The position numbers and the translations under genes were made by a program. DNA of 64,000 bases from Keratinibaculum paraultunense (GTDB lineage Bacteria > Bacillota > Clostridia > Tissierellales > Tepidimicrobiaceae), in assembly GCF_016767175.1 (NCBI RefSeq), contig NZ_CP068564.1:1240001-1304000 (forward strand). Reading direction: 5' to 3'. The notes below the pieces were generated by a model, which worked only from the letters and a program-made list of their open reading frames with translations, had not been told where the DNA came from and ran no database searches. Shown piece after piece: positions 49,054-57,892 of the stretch (positions are counted from its first letter, which is position 1; each line of letters begins with the position of its first letter).

Positions 49054-52000
49054 CTATTCTAACACCATCAACAATTCTCCTGTCTCTACATTTTGCCCTT
49101 CTTCAACCACTATAGATTTGACAGTACCTTCAACTGATGTAGTTACATTGGTTTCCATCTTCATGGCTTCTATTACTGCAACTTGCTGATTTTCTTTTAC
49201 TTTATCACCTGGTTCTACTAATATTTTAGCTACTACTCCTGGAATACTTGCACCAATTTGAAATTTATCATCCTTGTCTGCCATTTGAATATAAGATTCC
49301 TTCTTAACTATATTACTTGCTTTGTCAAATATTTTTATAGCTCTTCTACTATCATTAACTTCAAAGTAAAGGGTCCTATATCCCTCATCATCTATTTCCC
49401 CTATTTCAAGAAGCTTTATAACCAAAGTTTTTCCTTCTACAATTTCTACTTCTCCAATTTCACCTTCTTTAAGCCCATAGAAGAATATATCACTACCCAT
49501 TCTACTAAAATCCCCTTGTTCTTCTATATATTTTAAATAATCTTCAAATACCTTAGGATATAGTGCAAAAGATAATATATCCTTTCTCTCTGGATTTATA
49601 TTATAATTTTCTCTTAAATGCTTTTCTATCTTTTGAAAATCCTCTGGTTCAAGTAATTCTCCTGGTCTACAAGTTATGGGTTCTTCTCCTTTTAATACTA
49701 ATTTTTGAAGTCTTTCAGGAAAACCTCCTAGAGGCTGCCCCATCATTCCCTTAAAATAGGATACTACTGAATCTGGAAAAGCCATATCCTTTCCTTTATC
49801 ATAGATATTTTCTGGAGTTAGATCATTTTGAACCATAAATATAGCTAAATCCCCTACTACTTTTGATGTAGGTGTTACCTTTACAATATCTCCAAGCATT
49901 TCGTTTACAGTTTTGTACATTGCTTTTACTTCTTCAAACCTATGTCCTAATCCAAAACTTTCCACTTGAGGTCTAAGATTTGAATATTGGCCTCCTGGTA
50001 TTTCATATTTATATATCTCTGTAGTTCCAGATTTTAGCTCTGATTCAAACTTATTATATATTGGTCTAATATCGCTCCAATAATCTGAAAGTAGCTGTAA
50101 ATCATCCAAATTAAGTCCTGTATTTCTATCTGTATGTTCCAAGGCTGCAACTACTGAATTTAATGCTGGTTGGCTTGTTAAACCTGCCATACTATTGAAA
50201 GCAGTATCTACAATATCTACTCCAGCATGGGCTGCCATCAATACTGTTGCTACACCGTTTCCACTAGTATCATGAGTATGAAGATGAATTGGTATACTAA
50301 TTTCATTCTTCAATGCTTTAATAAGTTTATATGCTGCATGAGGTTTTAAAAGAGAAGACATATCTTTAATTCCCAATATATGAGCTCCCGTTTTTTCTAT
50401 TTCTTTTGCAGTCCTTATATAATAATCTAATGAATATTTATCCTTACTATCATCTAAAATATCTCCAGTATAACATATACAAGCTTCTGCTATTTTCCCT
50501 ACATTTAATACTTCATCTATTGCCACTTTCATTCCTTCTATCCAATTTAGTGAATCAAATATTCTAAAAACATCTATTCCTTTATCTGCTGACTCTCTTA
50601 CAAATTCCCTTATAACATTATCCGGATAATTTCTATATCCCACTGCATTAGAACCTCTCAATAACATTTGAAATAATATATTAGGTATTTTTTCCCTTAA
50701 AAGTTCCAATCTAGTCCAAGGAGATTCCTTTAAGAACCTATAGGATACATCAAATGTAGCTCCTCCCCACATCTCCAATGAAAATAAATCCTTACCTAAT
50801 ATAGAAGTTGCTTCTGCAATCCTTAACATATCAATAGTTCTCACTCTAGTAGCCATCAAGGATTGGTGAGCATCCCTCATAGTCGTATCTGTTAATAACA
50901 AACCTTCTTTATTTTTTATCCATTCAATCAATCCATCAGGTCCATATTGGTCTAATATTTGTTTTGTACCATAAATCTCCCTATCTATTTCCACTATTGG
51001 AACTCTAGGAATATTAAAATCTGGTTTGTATCCTCTTGTTTCATTTACAACCTTTTCCCCTATATAATTTAGTACTTTAAGCTCCACATCGGTTTTTGTA
51101 CTTATTTCAAATAGCTCTGGATTATAGGTAATAAATCCAGTGTCACATTTACCACTTAAAAAATCTTCATGATTTAATACATTTATCAAAAATGGAACAT
51201 TGGTTTTTACTCCTCTTATCTTTATCTCCCTCAATGCTCTATTAGCCTTTCTGACTGCATCTTCAAAGGTTCTAGACCATGCAGTTACTTTTACCAATAA
51301 ACTATCATAATAGGGACTTATAGTTGCACCAGCAAATCCAGTACCTCCGTCAAGCCTTATGCCAAACCCAGAGCCAGTTCTGTATATATCAATAGTACCT
51401 GTGTCTGGAGAAAAGTTATTTAGTGGATCCTCTGTTGTTACCCTACACTGAATAGCATATCCTCTTGGCTCCACAGATTCCTGTCCTTTAATTCCTATTT
51501 CTTTAGAATCAAGGGAATAACCTTCTGCTATTAAAATCTGGGATTGAACTATGTCTATTCCTGTAACCATTTCTGAAACAGTGTGTTCCACCTGTATCCT
51601 TGGGTTAACTTCTATAAAGTAGTGGTTGCCATACTTATCCAATAGGAATTCCACAGTTCCTGCTCCTCTGTAATTAACAGCTTTTGCAATTTTCACTGCA
51701 TCATTACATATTCTTTGCCTTAATTCTTCTGTAATAGAAAAGGCTGGAGTATATTCAATAACTTTTTGATGTCTTCTTTGTATAGAACAATCCCTTTCAT
51801 ATAGATGAACTATATTTCCATATTTATCTCCTAATATTTGTACTTCTATATGCTTCGGCTTTTCAAGATATTTTTCAATAAATATATCGTCTACACCAAA
51901 GGCCTTTTTGGCTTCATTTTTGGCACTATAATATTCTCTTATTAAATCCTTTTCATCCCTTACTGCCCTCATGCCTCTTCCACCGCCACCAGCAGCAGCT

Positions 52001-52485
52001 TTTAGCATAACAGGATAGCCACAATAATTTGCAAATTTTATGGCATCCTCTTCTGAGTGCACCTTTTCTTCTATCCCTGGAATAGTTGGTACTCCTACAC
52101 TACTAGCTACTTTTTTAGATTTTATCTTATCTCCTAAATTTTGCATCATATCATAGGTGGGACCTATAAATTCAATACCTACTTCTTCGCACTTTCTTGC
52201 AAACTCTGGACTTTCAGCTAAAAATCCATAACCTGGATGAATAGCATCTACCCCTTTTTTCAACGCAAGATTTATAATTTCATCTATACTTAAATAGGCC
52301 TCTATTGGCCCTTTATCTTTTCCCACTAAATAGGATTCATCTGCTTTTGTTCTAAATAAGGAATTTTTATCTTCATTAGAGTATATTCCTACTGTTCTTA
52401 TCCCTAATTCACTACAAGCTCTAAATATCCTAATGGCAATCTCACCTCTATTGGCAACCAAAACCTTTTTAAACTTTTTCTGCAT
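49054..52485 (-). CDS. pyc: Pyruvate carboxylase
   Basis: A full-length 1,143-residue enzyme that carboxylates pyruvate to oxaloacetate. An N-terminal biotin carboxylase (about 1-450; ATP loop KAAAGGGGRGMR) is followed by a carboxyltransferase domain (about 530-800; TTMRDAHQSLMATRVRT and the metal-site LHTHDTSGN), the PYC/OADA conserved region, and a C-terminal biotinyl domain with biotinylated Lys in IEAMKMETNV. GGAGG precedes the ATG, and a good promoter is at 52522-52550. It is monocistronic as far as I see. It replenishes the TCA branch in anaerobes. Confidence 0.97.
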   Translation of the reverse strand: MQKKFKKVLVANRGEIAIRIFRACSELGIRTVGIYSNEDKNSLFRTKADESYLVGKDKGPIEAYLSIDEIINLALKKGVDAIHPGYGFLAESPEFARKCEEVGIEFIGPTYDMMQNLGDKIKSKKVASSVGVPTIPGIEEKVHSEEDAIKFANYCGYPVMLKAAAGGGGRGMRAVRDEKDLIREYYSAKNEAKKAFGVDDIFIEKYLEKPKHIEVQILGDKYGNIVHLYERDCSIQRRHQKVIEYTPAFSITEELRQRICNDAVKIAKAVNYRGAGTVEFLLDKYGNHYFIEVNPRIQVEHTVSEMVTGIDIVQSQILIAEGYSLDSKEIGIKGQESVEPRGYAIQCRVTTEDPLNNFSPDTGTIDIYRTGSGFGIRLDGGTGFAGATISPYYDSLLVKVTAWSRTFEDAVRKANRALREIKIRGVKTNVPFLINVLNHEDFLSGKCDTGFITYNPELFEISTKTDVELKVLNYIGEKVVNETRGYKPDFNIPRVPIVEIDREIYGTKQILDQYGPDGLIEWIKNKEGLLLTDTTMRDAHQSLMATRVRTIDMLRIAEATSILGKDLFSLEMWGGATFDVSYRFLKESPWTRLELLREKIPNILFQMLLRGSNAVGYRNYPDNVIREFVRESADKGIDVFRIFDSLNWIEGMKVAIDEVLNVGKIAEACICYTGDILDDSKDKYSLDYYIRTAKEIEKTGAHILGIKDMSSLLKPHAAYKLIKALKNEISIPIHLHTHDTSGNGVATVLMAAHAGVDIVDTAFNSMAGLTSQPALNSVVAALEHTDRNTGLNLDDLQLLSDYWSDIRPIYNKFESELKSGTTEIYKYEIPGGQYSNLRPQVESFGLGHRFEEVKAMYKTVNEMLGDIVKVTPTSKVVGDLAIFMVQNDLTPENIYDKGKDMAFPDSVVSYFKGMMGQPLGGFPERLQKLVLKGEEPITCRPGELLEPEDFQKIEKHLRENYNINPERKDILSFALYPKVFEDYLKYIEEQGDFSRMGSDIFFYGLKEGEIGEVEIVEGKTLVIKLLEIGEIDDEGYRTLYFEVNDSRRAIKIFDKASNIVKKESYIQMADKDDKFQIGASIPGVVAKILVEPGDKVKENQQVAVIEAMKMETNVTTSVEGTVKSIVVEEGQNVETGELLMVLE

Positions 52486-52521
52486 TTTTACACCTCCAAA
52501 TAAAAAATAATATTGTAGACG

Positions 52522-52550
52522 ATTCTAACACAAAATTTTTATAATAGCAA
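52522..52550 (-). promoter_or_regulatory. Putative sigma-A promoter of pyc
   Basis: On the minus strand TTGCTA (52545-52550), a 17-base spacer, and TAGAAT (52522-52527) with an extended TG motif just before it. It lies about 37 bases before the ATG. Confidence 0.6.
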
Positions 52551-52628
52551 GGATTTTTGCAAGTTTATTTTTTATTCTTGCATATTTTAAATAAATATCA
52601 ATTTAAATATTGCCTTTATATAATAAAT

Positions 52629-52672
52629 AATAAGAGGAGATTTTTATAATATTATAAAAATCTCCTCTTATT
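52629..52672. terminator. Perfect 44-nt loopless palindrome
   Basis: Arms of 22 bases meet at 52650/52651 (GAGGAGATTTTTATAAT outward from the centre). It lies between the pyc promoter and a small gene remnant. It may terminate transcription arriving from the aldo/keto reductase side. Confidence 0.6.
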
Positions 52673-52693
52673 TATTGGAAATTACTAATATTT

Positions 52694-52788
52694 TTATTTA
52701 TCATAAACAATATCCCCATCTATAACTATCATATTAGGTGATATATTTGCCACATTGATAGTTACAACATATGATATGAGACAGTTTT
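52694..52788 (-). pseudogene. Possible C-terminal remnant of an amidohydrolase
   Basis: The frame reads VVTINVANISPNMIVIDGDI then VYDK and stop. This resembles the last strands of amidohydrolase-family enzymes (xxVIVDGKIVYE). The rest is missing or broken by stops. Weak, but worth noting. Confidence 0.35.
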
Positions 52789-52922
52789 TCTATATAGTCC
52801 TTTTTGTCCATCATTATAATCTGTATCATGGATTCTTTCCATTCATAGCTTCCCTTAACCATCCTTAGCATTAATTACCTCTGCATTGGGAAATCTTAAT
52901 ATCTATTTTTCCCTAATATCCA

Positions 52923-53936
52923 CTATCTTTCTAGCAACATATCCACTCTTTTTAGCATCTCTCTAATAGGTAAATTATAAGGACATTTTTTCTCACAACT
53001 TCCACATTCTATACAATCCTTTGCCCTAAATTCCATAGCATGGTACCTATCTAATGCCCATTCCTTTAGATTATATCTTTTATAATATCCTTCCATTAAA
53101 AATTGTGAAGGTATGTCTATCCCTTGAGGGCAAGGCATACAATAACCACATCTCCTGCAAAATTCTGTCCCTAATTCTTTTGCCTCTTGGAATAATATTG
53201 CCCTTTCTTCCTCATTTAAAGGTATAATTTTTTCACCAATTTTAGCATTTTCCATTACTTGCTTTACGCTGTCCATACCAGGTATAGCTACTGTAACATT
53301 AGGATTATTTGTAATAAATCTTAAAGATAAATCTGTATTTTGAATTGCCCCTCCTGCTAATGGCTTCATAACTATTACTCCAATATCTAATTTATTAGCT
53401 TTTCTAAACACTTCTTCTGCCTGCCTCTCTACTGGATTATATGGACATTGAATTGTAGCAAACTCTCCTGTATCCATAGCCTTATCCAGTACTTCTGGCA
53501 TATGACTAGTTATTCCTATTTCTTTTATTATCCCTTTTGCCTTCACTTCTTTTAAAGCTTTCAAACCGCCCTCATCACCCATTACAAAATCTAATTCTTC
53601 TAAAGACTTGATATTATGAAATTGAAAAAGATCAATATAATCTGTATTTAAATTTTTTAAACTAATGTTTAATTCTTCTAATATTCCATTATAATCTCTT
53701 TTACCGGATTTAGTAGCTAAAATAAAATTTTCTCTACCATGCTTCTCCAATCCACAACCTATTAAAGATTCGCTAACAGTATAACCTCTAGCCGTATCAA
53801 TAAAATTAATGCCAGCTTCTTTAACTGCACTAATTATTTCTATGGCTTCTTCTCTACTTACTCTTTGAATAGGAATACCTCCAAATCCTATTACTGATAC
53901 TAAAAAATTAGTTTTCCCTAATCTTCTCTTTTCCAT
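52923..53936 (-). CDS. Aldo/keto reductase with C-terminal ferredoxin domain
   Basis: A 337-residue protein. The AKR barrel (about 1-255) has the Asp-Tyr catalytic region in FIDTARGYTVSES, a Lys in TKSGKRD and a His in FQFHNI. A C-terminal extension has cysteines in FCRRCGYCMPCPQGIDIPS and CIECGSCEKKCPYNLPIREM, two likely [4Fe-4S] clusters. This arrangement is common in anaerobes and suggests ferredoxin-linked carbonyl or alcohol reduction; the substrate is unknown. No gene partner is adjacent. Confidence 0.9.
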   Translation of the reverse strand: MEKRRLGKTNFLVSVIGFGGIPIQRVSREEAIEIISAVKEAGINFIDTARGYTVSESLIGCGLEKHGRENFILATKSGKRDYNGILEELNISLKNLNTDYIDLFQFHNIKSLEELDFVMGDEGGLKALKEVKAKGIIKEIGITSHMPEVLDKAMDTGEFATIQCPYNPVERQAEEVFRKANKLDIGVIVMKPLAGGAIQNTDLSLRFITNNPNVTVAIPGMDSVKQVMENAKIGEKIIPLNEEERAILFQEAKELGTEFCRRCGYCMPCPQGIDIPSQFLMEGYYKRYNLKEWALDRYHAMEFRAKDCIECGSCEKKCPYNLPIREMLKRVDMLLER

Positions 53937-54152
53937 AATTAGCCTCCTTATATTATAATTTCTTTTGCAAAATCATTATAAAAACCTTAGCTCTTAAAAA
54001 ACCCCTCCTCATTTTAATATTCCAAGTTAGCTTTAAATTTCAAGATAACTATCAAACTCTTTCCATAAAATTATCATAAAAGTAACAGCATTAATGTTAA
54101 TAGTTATAAAACCAACTTCTGCTATAACCCCCTCTAATAAAATCGATGACTT

Positions 54153-54521
54153 CTAATTGAAAAAGTTTGGTACTTTAAATTTATTAAAAATTTCCTTTAA
54201 ACCCTCTTCAATTTCCTCCCTAGAAAAATTATTTTCTTCTAAAAAGTCGTCCTCAAAATTATTTAATCTTTCATAAAAATCTAAGGCTAATTCCATATAC
54301 CTTTTATTATCAGTATCTAAATTTTCAAATAGCAGATTTTCAGCCTTGTTTATTTTCCCTTGTTCCAATAGAATAATCAACTCCTTATGAATATAATCAG
54401 TTTTTGTATACTCTTCTAGGATTGGCAATTCATAAGTCACCTCATCCTTGTTTAAAAAAGTCCTGGCTAAAAATCTTACTAAATTTCTTATCTTACGCAT
54501 TATATAATCTTGTTCAAACAT
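54153..54521 (-). CDS. DUF6483-like small protein
   Basis: A 122-residue soluble helical protein starting MFEQDYIMRKIRNLVRFLAR, which resembles DUF6483 proteins of Clostridia. The C-terminal half is acidic (NNFEDDFLEENNFSREEIEE). It has no motif that reveals function, and no signal peptide. Its ATG is preceded by AGGAGG. Neighbours give no hint about its job. Confidence 0.6.
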   Translation of the reverse strand: MFEQDYIMRKIRNLVRFLARTFLNKDEVTYELPILEEYTKTDYIHKELIILLEQGKINKAENLLFENLDTDNKRYMELALDFYERLNNFEDDFLEENNFSREEIEEGLKEIFNKFKVPNFFN

Positions 54522-54842
54522 AATATATGCCTCCTCCTAAAAACACTTAACAAATTTGTATTATAAACATTTACTAAAACTATATCGCTCCAAGTAGATT
54601 GTTCCACTAATTGAACCAAAAGACCTTTTGTTTCTATATATATCTAGATATAGTTTAGTGCTTTCCGATGAAATATATGGTAAAATATCACTAATATTAT
54701 ACCATAATAAAGTAATCTCCTGATAACCTATTCAAAAAAATCCGTCCCTGTAAAATATTTTATACTAAAAAATATTTATAAAACTGTAACTAAAAGTATA
54801 TAAAAAAATTTCATGCCGATAACATATATAGGAGGGATAGAA
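54522..54842. other. Divergent intergenic region
   Basis: About 320 bases between the DUF6483-like gene and the DUF4885-like gene. It probably holds both promoters, but I do not see a convincing -35/-10 pair or a riboswitch. Confidence 0.5.
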
Positions 54843-55784
54843 ATGAAAATTGATGGTATTGGAATAAGTAGTGCATACAATAATTACGGTAAAAGCAATA
54901 TAAATGAAGATACTTCAAAAACGGAGATAAAAAGTAGGAATAAATATTATGGGAAAGAAGCTTGGATGGTTGAAAAAACAAAGGAAAAGTATGATAGGTT
55001 ATATAATGAAACTAAACATATGGGAGTAGAGGAAAGACGAAAGTATATTTATAAAAGATATTTTGACCCTTCTGCACCTCATTATGTTCAGGGAATGACT
55101 GATAAAGAGAGGCAGAATTGTTGGCATTTTGAAAGAGATTATGAACAACATCGTTTAATATCTAACTTTTGTTTATACGATCCAATGTTTAGAGGGATTA
55201 CAGTTAATGGACTTGTTGAAAGTGAAAAACAAAAACTTCACAACAGAAATATGATAAACCAACAAATTCAAAATATACTAGATAAAAACAATATTACAAT
55301 TCCTCAAGGACAAAGATTAAGTTTTTCTATAGATCCATTTAATTATATAATAACTGTGGAAGGGCTTGAGGATGAAAAAACAAAGAATTTAATTGAAGCA
55401 GCATTGAATGAAGGAAATAATGGAAGGGAATTATTTTACCATATTTCACAGACATTAAAAGCTGATTCGCCACAGAAAACAGAAGAAATATATGAAAAGT
55501 ACTTATTAATGAGAGAAATAAAGAAATACACAGGGTTAAATATAAATGAACTTGAGGTTAAAAATGGGAAATTTATAACAGAAGATGGACGAGACCTTAT
55601 GGATATATATAGAAATGGTGTCAAAAATGCAAAGTATGTAGATGACTATCATAAAGGCTCTGTAATATCCTTCTATGGTTCTTTATTAAATAAATATGCT
55701 CAAAAAGGTATAGACTCTGTTCCAGACATGATTTTAAAAATAGACTGGCAAGATGGACGCTTAATAGATAAAGATGTATATTAG
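54843..55784 (+). CDS. DUF4885/DUF3879-like protein
   Basis: A 313-residue protein of unknown function. It begins MKIDGIGISSAYNNYGKSNI and contains a tyrosine-rich region (KEAWMVEKTKEKYDRLYNET) and ITVEGLEDEKTKNLIEAALN. This resembles DUF4885/DUF3879 proteins of Bacillus and Clostridia. No signal peptide or membrane segment is apparent. AGGAGGG lies six bases before the ATG at 54843, and an upstream ATG at 54813 is rejected. The stop abuts the palindrome at 55785-55819. Confidence 0.55.
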   Translation: MKIDGIGISSAYNNYGKSNINEDTSKTEIKSRNKYYGKEAWMVEKTKEKYDRLYNETKHMGVEERRKYIYKRYFDPSAPHYVQGMTDKERQNCWHFERDYEQHRLISNFCLYDPMFRGITVNGLVESEKQKLHNRNMINQQIQNILDKNNITIPQGQRLSFSIDPFNYIITVEGLEDEKTKNLIEAALNEGNNGRELFYHISQTLKADSPQKTEEIYEKYLLMREIKKYTGLNINELEVKNGKFITEDGRDLMDIYRNGVKNAKYVDDYHKGSVISFYGSLLNKYAQKGIDSVPDMILKIDWQDGRLIDKDVY

Positions 55785-55819
55785 AAACAAATAAAAGGGA
55801 CAGTCCCTTTTATTTGTTT
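55785..55819. repeat. 17-bp mirror palindrome with GGGAC-A-GTCCC core
   Basis: Perfect 17-base arms around a single central A (55802), starting at the base after the stop codon. Downstream T-rich sequence lets it act as a terminator. It has the same plan as 6709-6757. Confidence 0.75.
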
Positions 55820-56095
55820 TCTGACAGCCTCCCTGTGTTTTAAATGTTAAAAATTAATAAGTGTCAGTAATATCGTATTCATAATTTATGTGCATCTTAA
55901 CATTATTGAAGAATTGAAAAAACTGATGTTTTAGATTCATATTCAGTTAAAATAAAATTTAAAAATATAAAGAGTAAAAATGATGACAAAGAAATATATA
56001 TCTTTTTAGATACAGTAGACACTAAATTAGTAAATATCCCTGACTATGAAGTAATACTCCATAGTCAGGGATATTATTCCCATCCCCACTATCCA
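55820..56095. other. Gene-free stretch with a reading-frame trace and a terminator
   Basis: A plus-strand frame (55910-56125) has no start codon and reads KEIYIFLDTVDTKLVNIPDY in the middle, perhaps a remnant. A 16-base-pair hairpin (56033-56048 with 56060-56075, core ATATCCCTGACTATG) probably ends the ABC exporter operon on the minus strand. Confidence 0.5.
56033..56075 (-). terminator. Terminator of the ABC exporter operon
   Basis: A perfect 16-base-pair stem with an 11-base loop, 21 bases beyond the stop of the second ABC gene. The T-tract is modest. Confidence 0.65.
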
Positions 56096-57892
56096 TTAAG
56101 ATACACTTTCAAATTGACTATTGTATAGGGTGTAATAAAATCCACCTTTTGCTAAAAGTTCCTCGTGGGTTCCTTTTTCAACAATATCTCCATCCTTCAT
56201 CACCAATATTAAATCTGCATTTCTAATGGTTGAAAGTCTATGGGCTATTACAAATGAGGTTCTTCCTTTCATCAAATTATTCATAGCCTTCTGTATTAAT
56301 AACTCTGTTCTAGTATCTACAGAAGATGTGGCTTCGTCCAATATAAGCACTTTTGGATTGGACAGTATTGCTCTTGCTATGGTAAGTAGCTGCTTCTGTC
56401 CTTGAGATATATTACTTGCTTCTTCGTTTATAACCATATTGTATCCATCAGGCAATGTCATTATGAATCTATGAGCATGGGCCATTTTAGCTGCTTCTAT
56501 GACTTCTTCATCTGTAGCATCAAGCCTACCATATCTTATATTATCCATTATAGTGCCATTAAATAACCAAGTATCTTGAAGCACCATACCAAAATTTTTC
56601 CTCAAATCCTCTCTTGAAAAATCCCTTATATCTATGCCATCTAACAGTATTCTACCACCATTTAAATCATAAAATCTCATTAGAAGTTTTACTATGGTAG
56701 TCTTTCCTGCTCCTGTAGGTCCTACAATGGCTACCATCTGTCCTGGTTCTATGTCTTGAGTAAAATTTTTAATTATCAATTTATCTTCATCGTATCCAAA
56801 TTTTACATTTTCAAAGGTTACTCTTCCCTTTATATCTTCTAATTTTACAGGGGTTTTAGTATCTTCTACTTCTTCCTCTTCTTCTAAAAACTCAAATACC
56901 CTTTCCGCTGCAGCTATAGTAGATTGTAACACATTACTTATCTGTGCTACTTGAGTTATAGGTTGAGTAAAACTTCTTATATATTGAATAAATGAAAGTA
57001 TGTCTCCAACTTCTATAACATTTCTAATGGTGAGCCATCCACCTAAAATAGAAACTCCAACATAGCCTAAATTCCCCACAAAGCTCATTATAGGCATCAT
57101 CATTCCTGAAATAAATTGGGATTTCCAAGCTGATCCATATAGCTTTTGGTTAATATCTTCAAATTCTGAAATTACCTGATCTTCAGCATTAAATGCCTTT
57201 ACTATATTTTGTCCTGCATATACCTCTTCTATATGTCCATTTACCTGTCCTAGAAATTTCTGTTGCTCTCTAAAATATTTTTGAGATCTTTTTACCACAG
57301 TCATAATCAAAAAAGCTGAAATAGGTAAAATCAATAAAGCTACAATGGTCATCTGCCAAGATATGGATAGCATCATTATAAGCACCCCTATAAAAGTAGT
57401 GGCAGATGTTATTATTTGACTCATGCTTTGATTTAAAGATTGACTTACCGTATCTACATCATTGGTAATCCTTGATAATACTTCCCCATAGGGAACTGAG
57501 TCAAAATACTTTAAAGGCAATCTATTTATCTTTTGTGAAATTTCCTTCCTTAAGTTATAAGAAACTTTTTGTGCTACACCACTAACTATAAATCCTTGTA
57601 TATAGGAAAACAAGGAGGATAGACCATATAATCCTAATAAAATCAACAATATTCTTTTTATATAGCTAAAATCAATTCCTGGTCCTCCAGATATTTTGGA
57701 TATCAATCCTTCAAATATCTTTGTTGTTGCTTTCCCAAGTACTTTAGGGCCTACTATTGAAAATATAGTGCTTCCAATAGCAAATACTATAACTATAATA
57801 AGTTTAACTTTATATGGACTTAGATAGTCAAGCAACTTAGAGAAAGTTCCTTTAAAATCCTTTGGTTTTTCAAATCTTCTACCTTTACTCAT
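56096..57892 (-). CDS. ABC exporter subunit with canonical ATPase site
   Basis: A half-transporter of 598 residues: six-helix ABC membrane domain (about 25-330), then the ATPase. Walker A is GPTGAGKTT, the signature NISQGQKQLLT, and Walker B with catalytic Glu is LILDEATSSVD. The ATG at 57892 follows GAGGAGG and overlaps the upstream partner's stop by four bases. Together they form a heterodimer like BmrCD or TM287/288, exporting drugs or lipids. Confidence 0.92.
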   Translation of the reverse strand: MSKGRRFEKPKDFKGTFSKLLDYLSPYKVKLIIVIVFAIGSTIFSIVGPKVLGKATTKIFEGLISKISGGPGIDFSYIKRILLILLGLYGLSSLFSYIQGFIVSGVAQKVSYNLRKEISQKINRLPLKYFDSVPYGEVLSRITNDVDTVSQSLNQSMSQIITSATTFIGVLIMMLSISWQMTIVALLILPISAFLIMTVVKRSQKYFREQQKFLGQVNGHIEEVYAGQNIVKAFNAEDQVISEFEDINQKLYGSAWKSQFISGMMMPIMSFVGNLGYVGVSILGGWLTIRNVIEVGDILSFIQYIRSFTQPITQVAQISNVLQSTIAAAERVFEFLEEEEEVEDTKTPVKLEDIKGRVTFENVKFGYDEDKLIIKNFTQDIEPGQMVAIVGPTGAGKTTIVKLLMRFYDLNGGRILLDGIDIRDFSREDLRKNFGMVLQDTWLFNGTIMDNIRYGRLDATDEEVIEAAKMAHAHRFIMTLPDGYNMVINEEASNISQGQKQLLTIARAILSNPKVLILDEATSSVDTRTELLIQKAMNNLMKGRTSFVIAHRLSTIRNADLILVMKDGDIVEKGTHEELLAKGGFYYTLYNSQFESVS

